DNA of 15,181 nt from Acidisphaera sp035272265 (GCA_035272265.1 DATEQV010000360.1:1-15181), one strand, 5' to 3'; shown: positions 1-7,366, numbered from the stretch's first letter. Program-made: numbers and translations. The notes: a model not told the origin generated them from the letters alone.

Positions 1-14
1 AGGACTCCCTGCGC

Positions 15-83
15 CTACGCCGCAAGGTCGCGGCCTGGGATGATGACTTTCTCGCCGGCATCGTCGCCGCGTAAATCTTTCAC
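15..83 (-). CDS. candidate 22-residue ORF coupled to the MFS gene
   Basis: A GTG codon (bases 83-81 on the minus strand) overlaps the TGA stop of the upstream MFS gene by four bases (GTGA). The sequence just before it reads AGGGG followed by six bases, a plausible ribosome binding site. The ORF runs for 22 codons to a TAG at 17-15. The peptide begins MKDLRGDDAG, is hydrophilic and has no recognisable domain or signal peptide. The arrangement is typical of translational coupling, but an ORF this short can arise by chance in GC-rich DNA. It could also be the relic of an older C-terminus of the transporter, because the large alternative frame across the MFS gene runs into it. Confidence 0.22.
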   Translation of the reverse strand: MKDLRGDDAGEKVIIPGRDLAA

Positions 84-1408
84 CCGATTCCCCTGGCGTG
101 CACCGCACCCCCCGGCCGCAGCGGCACCACCGCGTCCACCGCCGGAATCGGATCGCCGACGATCAGCAGGTAGCCGACCGCGCACACCGTCGCCACGCCG
201 GCTGCCGTCACCAGCGCCGGCGTGAAGCTGCCGGTGCCCTGCACGATGAATCCCGTCACCATCGGCGCCAGCGCCCCGCCCAGGTAGCCGCCGAAATTCT
301 GCATCGCGCCGATCGACGCCGTGCAGTTCGACGGCGCCGCGATCGGCGCCATCGCCCAGGCGGTCGACGACGACACGTACAGCAGGAACAACGACACCGA
401 AATCGCAGCCACCGCGACCACGTTGCTCGGCGTCCACGCCGCCAGCAGCGTCGCCGCCGCGGTCAGCAGCAGCGATGCGGCCATCGGATACTTGCGGCTT
501 CCCATCGGCGACCAGCCGCGCTTCACCAGCGCATCGGCGATCCGCCCGCCCACCAGACTGCCGACCACGCCGAACAGGAACGGAATCGCCGCCACCCAGC
601 CGGTGCGCTCGATCGTCATGCCGCGCGCCTTCTCCAGGTACACCGGCAGCCACGTGTTGTACACCCAGGTGACATACACCGTGCCGAAGAAGCCGATGAT
701 CATTCCCCAGGTGGTGCGATACTCGAACAGCCGCCGCCACTCGCGCCACGTCACCGAACGGTGCGCCACCGCGGCGTCGCCCTCGTCCAGGTAGCCCTGC
801 TCCTCTTCCGTCAGCCTCACGTCGCCCGGGTCGCGGTGCAGCAGGAAGAACAGCGCCGCCACCGCCAGCCCGGCGAGCCCCATCACCACGAACATCCAGC
901 GCCAGCCCAGGTTCAGCATCAGCACCGTCAGCAGCGGCACCGCGATCGCCGTGCCCAGCGTCGACGAGCAGTTCCAGATCCCCGTCGCCGTGCCGCGCAC
1001 CCGCACGCTGAACCAGTCGCGCACCACGCGCGCGCAGGTCGGGAACATCGGCGCCTCGCCCAGGCCCAGCAGCACGCGGGCGCCGAAGAACTGGGTGAAA
1101 TTCTGCACCACCCCGCCGAGCAGCTGTGCCAGCGACCACAGCGCCAGCGCCGTCGGCAGCATCCGCCGCGGGCCGATCCGGTCGACCAGCGCACCCGCCG
1201 GCAGCTGCGCGAAGGCATAGGCCCACAGGAACGCCGACAGCAGCAGCCCCATGTCGGCATACGACAGGCCCAGGTCCTGGCGGATCAGCGGGTTGGCGAC
1301 CGCCAGCGTCGCGCGGTCGATGTAGTTGATCACGCCGCTCAGCACGAGCAGCGCCAGCGCGGTGCGCTGCACCCGCAGCACGCGCCGCGAGCACTCGATA
1401 TCGGCCAT
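80..1408 (-). CDS. MFS transporter, anion:cation symporter (ACS)-like
   Basis: This 442-residue polytopic inner-membrane protein resembles the ACS branch of the major facilitator superfamily, whose members import organic anions such as hexuronates, galactonate, glucarate or phthalate by proton symport. The N-terminal stretch with NYIDRATLAVANPLIRQDLG, followed by WAYAFAQLPAGALVDRIGPR (a motif-A-like loop between helices 2 and 3), is characteristic. About twelve hydrophobic helices can be traced, with a hydrophilic central loop after helix 6 (around RDPGDVRLTEEEQGYLDEG). I chose the ATG at 1408 because GGGAGG lies six bases upstream; a longer frame starting at 1459 lacks this. The substrate cannot be read from the sequence. 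No catabolic gene is adjacent. The gene is divergent from the PhoU-like/dikinase pair and shares its 128-bp upstream region, so the palindrome at 1463-1480 could act on either side. Confidence 0.88.
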   Translation of the reverse strand: MADIECSRRVLRVQRTALALLVLSGVINYIDRATLAVANPLIRQDLGLSYADMGLLLSAFLWAYAFAQLPAGALVDRIGPRRMLPTALALWSLAQLLGGVVQNFTQFFGARVLLGLGEAPMFPTCARVVRDWFSVRVRGTATGIWNCSSTLGTAIAVPLLTVLMLNLGWRWMFVVMGLAGLAVAALFFLLHRDPGDVRLTEEEQGYLDEGDAAVAHRSVTWREWRRLFEYRTTWGMIIGFFGTVYVTWVYNTWLPVYLEKARGMTIERTGWVAAIPFLFGVVGSLVGGRIADALVKRGWSPMGSRKYPMAASLLLTAAATLLAAWTPSNVVAVAAISVSLFLLYVSSSTAWAMAPIAAPSNCTASIGAMQNFGGYLGGALAPMVTGFIVQGTGSFTPALVTAAGVATVCAVGYLLIVGDPIPAVDAVVPLRPGGAVHARGIG

Positions 1409-1414
1409 TGGTTT

Positions 1415-1420
1415 CCTCCC
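1415..1420 (-). promoter_or_regulatory. Shine-Dalgarno GGGAGG of the ACS transporter
   Basis: On the minus strand, GGGAGG precedes the ATG at 1408 by six bases. It settles the start against the in-frame upstream codons that would give a 459-residue form. Confidence 0.75.
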
Positions 1421-1462
1421 GTCTCGCATGACGATGCGCCCGGTCCGGCCGTTCGCCAAGCC

Positions 1463-1480
1463 CGTTGACCCACGTCAACG
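1463..1480. promoter_or_regulatory. palindromic operator, CRP/FNR-family-like box
   Basis: The sequence CGTTGAC-CCAC-GTCAACG is a perfect inverted repeat with 7-bp arms and a 4-bp spacer, in the middle of the divergent intergenic region. Its core, TTGACCCACGTCAA (1465-1478), has the TTG-N8-CAA architecture of sites bound by FNR, FixK, Dnr/NnrR and related regulators (FNR consensus TTGAT-N4-ATCAA). The centre is at 1471.5, about 65 bases from each of the two start codons. If the plus-strand transcription start lay near 1513, the site would sit at -41.5, the classic class II activating position. No regulator gene is in the window, so which family member binds, if any, is inference. Confidence 0.5.
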
Positions 1481-1500
1481 AGGCCGGCGCGGCCATCAGC

Positions 1501-1506
1501 TAGACG
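1501..1506 (+). promoter_or_regulatory. weak candidate -10 element
   Basis: TAGACG matches three of six -10 consensus positions. It lies where a -10 hexamer would fall if the palindrome at 1463-1480 were a class II activator site for the PhoU-like gene. There is no matching -35 other than the TTGACC inside the palindrome, whose spacing (30 bp) is wrong, as expected for an activator-dependent promoter. The assignment rests on position rather than on sequence quality. Confidence 0.2.
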
Positions 1507-1536
1507 GTCGGGTCAGGCAGCCAAACCGCGAGCGAC

Positions 1537-3465
1537 ATGAAGACCGCGATCCTCGACGCGATCGGCGAAACCGCGCTGCGGCGCGCCACCCTGGTCAACG
1601 CGGCCCTCGCCGCCAACGACCGGGTCAAATACCTGTTCTCGCTGCTGCAGATGGCCGTCGCCCACGCGCAGACGCCGGATGCGCCGTCGTCCGCGCTGAA
1701 GCGCGAACGCCTCGCCGCCGGCGTCGACGACATCGGCTTCGACACCGCCGTCGCCGGCGCGCGGCGCGAAGGCGAGCAGATCCGCATCCCCGGTGCCGCT
1801 CGCATGATGGCCCGCATCGCGCAGGACATGCGGACGATGGCCGCCCCGCTGCTCGAAGGCCCGCAGGCCGAGACATGGCAGAAGCGCCTGTCCGCGCGGC
1901 TCGCCGAGCTGCCCCCTGCCGCCGACGATCTGGTGGACGGGCCGGCCGTCCTCGCCGTGACCTCGGCGGACCGCCGCTCCGGCGCCGACAGCCTGCACCT
2001 GCTGGTGATGGACCTGCATCGCGAGCTCAACGCCATGCAGGCGGCGCTGGCCGAGGCCACGCTCGACGGCGCGTCCGTTTATGGCATCGCCGACTCCGAC
2101 AAGCCTTTGATTGCCGCCTTCATGCGCGGCCTGAACCGCACCGCGCCGCTGAAGTTCGACCACCCCGGCCTCGCCACCACCGCCACGCGCAACGCCGGCC
2201 GGCTGATCATCCAGAACGACATCGGCACCACCGACGCGCACGTCATCGTCGTGCATGTCGAAGAACGCCGCATCAGCGTCACCTACACCGACATCCACCC
2301 CGAGCGGCTGCATTTCCTCACGGACATCCTGACCGGCTTCCGCTGGAGCGACAGCCCCGCCAGCGCCAGCCGGACCGATCACGGCCTCGCTTTCGAGATG
2401 GCGGTCGGCAGCTTCGACGCGGCGGACGACGCGGCGCTGCTCGGCGCCCTCGAACTCGTCGGCTCCCGCCTCGTCTTCCTCATCGACTGGAACCGCGCGC
2501 GCAAGGAGTTGCGCGGCTTCCTGCGCGGCCGCGACCGCGTCGCGGTGCTGCGCTGGGCGGCGGATCACGAGATCGGCCATCGCGGCTTCCTCGCCCTCGG
2601 CGGCGCCAGGCTGATCAACCGCGCCATCGAAGCGGCGGGTAGTTCGGCGCTGCATTTCGGCGACCGGCTGTGCGACGTGCTCGGCGACGCTGCGGCGCGC
2701 GACTTCGTCTGCTTCGTCCTGCGCGTCGCGTCCGAGGGGCTGCGCGCCGGACACTCGTCGGGCCTCATCCACGACCGCATCCGCACCGAGCTGCACGCCC
2801 ATGTCAGCAACGAAGGCCGCCGCCTGCTGCACAAGCTCGCCGACCACGCCGCGCTGATCTTCGAGATCGCGACCATGCTGCGCGAGGGCCTGCGCGACTG
2901 CGCGACCGACATCGGCGAGCAGCTCGCCGGCCGCGCCCGCGGCTTCGAGCACGAGGCCGACGTGATCGTGAACGAGATCCGCGAATCGGTGCGGCGACGC
3001 GCCGAGCAGGCGCCGCTGCTGCCGATCGCCGAAGCCGCCGACGACGCCGCCGACGAGCTGGAAGAGGCCGCGTTTCTGGCCGGCCTGCTCGCCCGCACCG
3101 AGGCGGACGGCGAACCGCTCGCCTCGCTCACCGCGCTGGCCGATCTGATCACCGAGGGCGCGCAGGAATGGATCAAGGCGCTCGCCGACGCCGCGACACT
3201 CGGCAGCCCGCAGGAGGGTGTGACGGTGACGCGCGCGGACACCGAGGACTTCCTCACCGCCGTCGACCGCATCCTCGCCCTCGAACATCAGGCGGACGAT
3301 GCCGAGCGCGCGCTCACCTATGCCGCCGTCCGCCACGCCCGCGATTTCCGCCAGCTGCATCTGTACGCCACCATGGGCAGCTCGCTCGAAGAGGCGGCCG
3401 ACAGCCTCAAGCGCGCGGCCCTTCGCGCCCGCGATCACATGATGGGAAGCGTGCTCCGTGACTGA
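1537..3465 (+). CDS. PhoU/DUF47-like protein with a novel N-terminal module
   Basis: This is a 642-residue soluble protein of unknown function. The C-terminal part (about 370-640) is strongly helical and carries two PhoU/DUF47-style acidic motifs, FEHEADVIVNEI (470-481) and LEHQADDAERAL (582-593). In PhoU and DUF47 proteins such paired helices bind metal clusters and act as phosphate-transport accessory proteins. DUF47 proteins are usually near 200-230 residues, so this one is about three times longer. Residues 135-300 look like a separate mixed alpha/beta domain (VTSADRRSGADSLHLLVMDL, then FDHPGL, then DAHVIVVHVEERRISVTYTD). An HEIGH sequence sits at 344-348. The ATG is forced: a TAG lies 36 bases upstream in frame with no other start between. 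The ribosome site is weak. The gene overlaps the next one by eight bases, indicating coupled translation with the dikinase-like protein. The PhoU relation is a motif-level call. Confidence 0.72.
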   Translation: MKTAILDAIGETALRRATLVNAALAANDRVKYLFSLLQMAVAHAQTPDAPSSALKRERLAAGVDDIGFDTAVAGARREGEQIRIPGAARMMARIAQDMRTMAAPLLEGPQAETWQKRLSARLAELPPAADDLVDGPAVLAVTSADRRSGADSLHLLVMDLHRELNAMQAALAEATLDGASVYGIADSDKPLIAAFMRGLNRTAPLKFDHPGLATTATRNAGRLIIQNDIGTTDAHVIVVHVEERRISVTYTDIHPERLHFLTDILTGFRWSDSPASASRTDHGLAFEMAVGSFDAADDAALLGALELVGSRLVFLIDWNRARKELRGFLRGRDRVAVLRWAADHEIGHRGFLALGGARLINRAIEAAGSSALHFGDRLCDVLGDAAARDFVCFVLRVASEGLRAGHSSGLIHDRIRTELHAHVSNEGRRLLHKLADHAALIFEIATMLREGLRDCATDIGEQLAGRARGFEHEADVIVNEIRESVRRRAEQAPLLPIAEAADDAADELEEAAFLAGLLARTEADGEPLASLTALADLITEGAQEWIKALADAATLGSPQEGVTVTRADTEDFLTAVDRILALEHQADDAERALTYAAVRHARDFRQLHLYATMGSSLEEAADSLKRAALRARDHMMGSVLRD

Positions 3466-5053
3466 CGATCGGACACCCGAGCTTTATGTCATCGCGCCGG
3501 GCGCCGCCCTGCCGCGCGGCGGCGCGGCCGAGGTCGGCAACAAGGCATGGAACCTGATGCGCCTGGCCGCCGCCGGCCTGCGCGTGCCGCCCGGCTTCGC
3601 GCTGCCGACGCACTGGTGCCGCAAGCTGAAGTCGGACGCGGCAGCGGACCTTGCGACACCGCTGCGGCGCGGCATCGCGTGGCTCGAACAAACCAGTGGC
3701 CTCGGCTTCGGCTCGCCGCGCCGGCCGTTGCTGGTGTCGGTGCGTTCCGGCGCGCCCGTCTCGATGCCGGGCATGCTGGACACGGTGCTCGACATCGGCC
3801 TCAACCGGACGACGGTCGAAGGCGTGATCCGGCTGACCGGCAACCCGCGTCTGGCCTGGGACAGCTATCGCCGCCTCGTGCGCGGCTTCGGCGAAGTCGT
3901 CACCGGCCTGCCGGCCGATGCCTTCGATGCGGTCACCGCCGAGATCGCCGGTGCCGATCCGCCGCCCGGCGGCTACGATCATCTGGCCTTGCGCGCGGTC
4001 ACGCTCGCGATGCTGGATCAGTATCGCGCGCTCGCCGGCGAGCCGTTTCCGGACGACGTGCACGACCAGCTCGCGCGCGCCGCCGCCGCGGTGTTCGCGT
4101 CCTGGGATGCGCCCAAAGCCGTAACCTATCGCCGCCTGAACGGCATCGCCGACGACATCGGCACCGCCGCGACGGTGCAGATGATGGTGTTCGGCAACGC
4201 CGGCGGCGCGTCGGGCGCAGGCGTCGGCTTCACCCGCGACCCGGCGACCGGCGAGCGCACGCTGTACGTGGATTTCCAGTTCAACGGCCAGGGCGAGGAC
4301 GTCGTCGCCGGACGCAACGTGCTCAACGACCGGACCCTGCTGCGCCGCCGCCTGCCGCTGCTGACGGGCGAGCTGGAGACCGGCTCCCGCGCGCTGGAGA
4401 CGCTGTTCTGCGACGCGCAGGACTTCGAGTTCACCCTGCAGTCCGGCACGCTCTACCTGCTGCAGACCCGCTCGGCGAAAACCACGCCCTGGGCCAGGCT
4501 ACGGATCGCAGTCGATCTGGTGACGGAGGGCGTGATCACGCCGGCGGAAGCGCTGGAGCGTCTGCACGGCCTCGATCTGGACAGCATCGTGCGCAAGCGG
4601 CTTGCCGGCACCGCGGGCGCGCCGCTGGCGAGCGCGCTGATCGCCAGCCCCGGGGTCGCGACGGGCGCGATTGCGCTGACGCCGGAGGCGGCCGAACGGA
4701 TGGCCGGGACCGGACAGAAGGTGATCCTGGTCCGGCGCGACATCGCGACCGAGGACATCGCCGGCCTTGCCGGCGCCGAAGGCGTGCTGACCGCCGCCGG
4801 CGGGCGCACGTCGCACGCCTCGGTGGTGGCGCGACAGCTCGGCAAGGTTTGCCTGGTGGGCTGCACCGCGCTCGGCATCGACGCGGCGCGCCGTCAGTGC
4901 CGCATCGGCGGGCGCCTGCTGGACGAAGGCGAGACGATCTCGCTGGACGGCAACGCCGGACAGGTGTTCGCCGGCGCGCTGGAGGTCGTCACCGAACGGC
5001 CCGAGCGCGAACTCGCCGTCATCCGCGACTGGCGGCGCGCCGCCGCGGCTTGA
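3458..5053 (+). CDS. PPDK-like half enzyme (ATP-grasp plus phosphohistidine domain, no PEP barrel)
   Basis: This 531-residue protein is closely PPDK-like. Full pyruvate phosphate dikinase (about 870-900 residues) moves phosphate from ATP and Pi through a histidine to pyruvate. Residues 1-340 form the nucleotide-binding domain: GNKAWNLM with K29, LLVSVRSGAPVSMPGMLDT with R96, NGQGEDVVAG, and DFEFTLQSGTLYLLQTR with D322, E324, Q336 and R338, all matching catalytic positions of bacterial PPDK. Residues about 385-510 are the swivelling domain, with GGRTSHASVVAR and catalytic H453. The ORF ends soon after, at a TGA followed by non-coding DNA, so the C-terminal PEP/pyruvate barrel is absent. The product should be able to form phosphohistidine but must hand it to another acceptor; rifampin phosphotransferases are a precedent for reuse of these two domains. 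It starts at GTG, eight bases inside the end of the PhoU-like gene. The PEP-utilizer family is certain; the reaction is not. Confidence 0.88.
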   Translation: MTDDRTPELYVIAPGAALPRGGAAEVGNKAWNLMRLAAAGLRVPPGFALPTHWCRKLKSDAAADLATPLRRGIAWLEQTSGLGFGSPRRPLLVSVRSGAPVSMPGMLDTVLDIGLNRTTVEGVIRLTGNPRLAWDSYRRLVRGFGEVVTGLPADAFDAVTAEIAGADPPPGGYDHLALRAVTLAMLDQYRALAGEPFPDDVHDQLARAAAAVFASWDAPKAVTYRRLNGIADDIGTAATVQMMVFGNAGGASGAGVGFTRDPATGERTLYVDFQFNGQGEDVVAGRNVLNDRTLLRRRLPLLTGELETGSRALETLFCDAQDFEFTLQSGTLYLLQTRSAKTTPWARLRIAVDLVTEGVITPAEALERLHGLDLDSIVRKRLAGTAGAPLASALIASPGVATGAIALTPEAAERMAGTGQKVILVRRDIATEDIAGLAGAEGVLTAAGGRTSHASVVARQLGKVCLVGCTALGIDAARRQCRIGGRLLDEGETISLDGNAGQVFAGALEVVTERPERELAVIRDWRRAAAA

Positions 5054-5092
5054 GCGCTTACAGCACTTTCGCGCGAACAGTACGAACACGTC

Positions 5093-5114
5093 ATGGCCCG
5101 CGAAGGCGGCCCAT
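5093..5114. repeat. REP-like palindrome, copy 1 (imperfect)
   Basis: ATGGCCCGC-GAAG-GCGGCCCAT: 9-base arms around a 4-base loop, with one mismatched pair. It shares the layout and most bases with the copies at 5124-5153 and 15140-15161. It lies 39 bases after the dikinase-like stop codon, in the convergent gap, where it might help end transcription or stabilise mRNA 3' ends. Confidence 0.6.
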
Positions 5115-5123
5115 CTCATTTAC

Positions 5124-5153
5124 CGTCATGGTCCGCGCAGGCGGACCATGACG
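5124..5153. repeat. REP-like palindrome, copy 2 (perfect 13-bp arms)
   Basis: The left arm CGTCATGGTCCGC and the right arm GCGGACCATGACG are exact reverse complements around a GCAG loop. The element sits between two convergent genes (stops at 5053 and 5195), the position expected of a bidirectional terminator, although no T tract follows on either side. Its core recurs at 15140-15161, ten kilobases away, which marks it as a dispersed repeat rather than a gene-specific hairpin. Confidence 0.75.
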
Positions 5154-5194
5154 ACACCACGGTGAGTGCGAACACACCCACTCCGACGCCGAAC

Positions 5195-7366
5195 CTAACC
5201 CACTTTGATCGGCTCGCGTATCGCCGCCTCGATCGCGCCCGCGATCGCGGCGGGGGTGAACGGCTTGCGCACCAGAATGCGGTGCATGTCTTCGCCCTTC
5301 AGCTCGTCCGGATCGGTGAACCCGGAGATCAGCACCGCCGGCAGACCGGGCAGGATCTCGTGCGCGAGGCGGATCAGCGCGGGCCCGCTCGTCTCCGGCA
5401 TCACCACGTCGCTCACCAGCACGTCGGGCTCCGGATCTTCCTGCAGCCGGTTGAGCGCCGCCGCGGCACTTTCCATGTGCTCCACTTCGTAGCCCTGCGC
5501 CCGCAGGACCGCTGCCGTTACCTCGCGCACATCCGGATCGTCGTCGACCAGCAGCACCCGGGCTGTGCCGGCGCGTACCATCGCGCGCTCCGGCATCCGC
5601 GTGCCGACTTCCGGCACGTCGGCCGCCGCGCGCGGCAGCAGGATCTTCACCGTCGTTCCCCACCCCGGCACGCTGTCGATGGAAACGCTACCGCCCGACT
5701 GATACGCAACGCCGTGCACCTGGCTCAGCCCGAGGCCGGAGCCCTGGCCGGGCCGTTTCGTGGTGAAGAACGGCTCGAATGCCTTCGACAGCACGTCCGG
5801 TTTCATCCCCGGCCCGTCGTCGCACACCGCGAGCGAGACGTAGTCGCCCGCCGGCAGCGCACCCGGCTCGTTGGACTCGCGCACGACAACGTCGGCCGTC
5901 TCGATGGTGATCGTGCCGCCGTTCGTCATCGCGTCGCGCGAGTTGATCACCAGGTTCAGGATCGACAGCTCGATCTGCGTCGGATCGACGCGCGCCAGCC
6001 ACAACGGCTCTTGCAGGCGGAGCACGACCTTCATGCGGCTGCCCACGCCGCTCGCCACCAGGTCGCGCATGTTGCGCACGACCGCATTGAGGTCGACCGC
6101 ACGGGGCACCAGCGGCTGACGGCGGGCGAAGGCCATCAGCTGGCCGGTCAGCGTCGCACCGCGCTCGGCCGCGTTGCGCATCGTCGTCAGGCGCGTCACC
6201 GTCTGCTCGTCGTGCTGGCCTTGCAGCATCAGGTCGATATTGCCGAGCACGACCGACAGCAGATTGTTGAAATCGTGCGCGACGCCGCGCGTGAGCCGTC
6301 CGATCGTCTCCGCACGCTGCGCCTGCAGCAACGCTGCCTCGGCGCGCTCGCGCTCGGCCATTTCGGCCCGCAGGTAGCTATTGACCTGCGCCGCGTCGGC
6401 CATCAGCCCCTCGACCTGCCGCGAGCGCCGCGCCAGCATGATGACCAGGCCGCCGATCGACAGACACGCCGACAAGGCGGCGGCGGAGAAGGCCGTGGTC
6501 TGGCGCCGCCAATCCGACAGCACGGCGCCCTCTTCGACCGACACGTTCACCGCAAGCGGAAAAGCCTTCAGCGCACGAATGGCGAGCACGCGCCGGCTGC
6601 CGTCCACGGGACTGTCCATGATCACGGTGCCGGCCTGGGCATGCGCGAGGACGTCACGAAATGGCGGCAGGTCGGCGTAGCTCTGGCCGATCATCCCGTC
6701 GGCATGCGGGAAGCGCGCGAGCACGGTGCCGTCGCGCCGGTGCAGCACGATCGCGCCGTTTTCGTCGAGCCGCACGGCATCGTAGAACTCTTCGAAGTAG
6801 CGCAGGTTGAGCACGGCGACGGCGATCCCCGTCACCCGCCCCTGCCGGTCGGAGGTGGCGCGCGAGACGAGGGCGTACCACGCCCCATCCGCGTCGCGCA
6901 CCGGATCGCTGATATGCAGGTCGCCATTCGGCGTCGCGATGGCCTGCTGCAGAAGCTGCTCCCCGGCCGGCGGCAACATCGTCGGAGGATGCGGCTCGGA
7001 CGAGTACAGGATGTGTCCCGTGACGTCCGCGACCATGACCGCCGTCACCTGACGCACACCGGCGATCCGGCGTGCGAGCACGGCGTTGATGTCGGTACCG
7101 GCCGGCGACGATTGGTCGGCATCGATCGCTGACTTCAGCAGGAAGTCGACCGTCTCCAGCGCGCGGCCCGTCTGCTCGGCGAAGACCATGTCGAGCTGCG
7201 ACAGCTGCCGCTGCGTCTCGAAAAGGATCTCGTTGCGGGTGCCCATCGCCGTCAGGCCCGTCACGGCCAGAATGCCTGCGATGAGCCCGGCGCCGAGCAG
7301 AAGCAGCATGCCGCTGACTTTTGGCGGGCGTCGGTCGTCCCTGGGCGGGTCGGTCTTGTCGCTCAT
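5195..7366 (-). CDS. membrane hybrid sensor histidine kinase with receiver domain
   Basis: This 723-residue inner-membrane kinase probably senses a periplasmic signal. Domains in order: TM helix 1 (about 17-40), a periplasmic Cache/PAS-like region (about 41-289), TM helix 2 (about 291-311), a helical linker (QVEGLMADAAQVNSYLRAEM onward), the HisKA dimerisation helix with GRLTRGVAHDFNNLL and phospho-acceptor H364, the HATPase domain (N box LNLVINSRDAM with N475, then CDDGPGM, FEPFFTTK and GSGLGLSQVHG), and a C-terminal receiver (ARVLLVDDDPDV, phospho-acceptor D653 in VSDVVMP, conserved lysine in VRKPFTP). No output domain follows, so signalling must pass to a partner not encoded here. The ATG at 7366 is preferred over a TTG at 7420; neither has a clear ribosome site. 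It lies 80 bp downstream of the lipoprotein gene on the same strand and converges with the dikinase-like gene. Confidence 0.9.
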   Translation of the reverse strand: MSDKTDPPRDDRRPPKVSGMLLLLGAGLIAGILAVTGLTAMGTRNEILFETQRQLSQLDMVFAEQTGRALETVDFLLKSAIDADQSSPAGTDINAVLARRIAGVRQVTAVMVADVTGHILYSSEPHPPTMLPPAGEQLLQQAIATPNGDLHISDPVRDADGAWYALVSRATSDRQGRVTGIAVAVLNLRYFEEFYDAVRLDENGAIVLHRRDGTVLARFPHADGMIGQSYADLPPFRDVLAHAQAGTVIMDSPVDGSRRVLAIRALKAFPLAVNVSVEEGAVLSDWRRQTTAFSAAALSACLSIGGLVIMLARRSRQVEGLMADAAQVNSYLRAEMAERERAEAALLQAQRAETIGRLTRGVAHDFNNLLSVVLGNIDLMLQGQHDEQTVTRLTTMRNAAERGATLTGQLMAFARRQPLVPRAVDLNAVVRNMRDLVASGVGSRMKVVLRLQEPLWLARVDPTQIELSILNLVINSRDAMTNGGTITIETADVVVRESNEPGALPAGDYVSLAVCDDGPGMKPDVLSKAFEPFFTTKRPGQGSGLGLSQVHGVAYQSGGSVSIDSVPGWGTTVKILLPRAAADVPEVGTRMPERAMVRAGTARVLLVDDDPDVREVTAAVLRAQGYEVEHMESAAAALNRLQEDPEPDVLVSDVVMPETSGPALIRLAHEILPGLPAVLISGFTDPDELKGEDMHRILVRKPFTPAAIAGAIEAAIREPIKVG

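Noticed and set aside
15..1496. A 493-codon minus-strand frame across the ACS transporter
   Set aside because: Its product is rich in Arg, Ala and Gly with no membrane helices, whereas the neighbouring frame gives a clear MFS protein with a good ribosome site. It is a GC-driven shadow.
1513..3438. A 641-codon antisense frame over the PhoU-like gene
   Set aside because: The plus-strand frame shows family motifs, coupled overlap with the next gene and a forced start. The antisense product is a low-complexity complement typical of high-GC third positions.
3458..5053. Rifampin phosphotransferase or PEP synthase as the specific identity
   Set aside because: The nucleotide-domain motifs follow PPDK closely, and the central antibiotic-binding region of rifampin phosphotransferase (several hundred residues between ATP and His domains) is missing. 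PEP synthase would need the C-terminal barrel.
4814..5053. Recent frameshift explaining the missing PEP barrel
   Set aside because: No plus-strand frame after 5053 encodes barrel-like sequence; within 140 bases the DNA turns into palindromes and then the convergent kinase gene, so no remnant is visible. An older deletion cannot be excluded.
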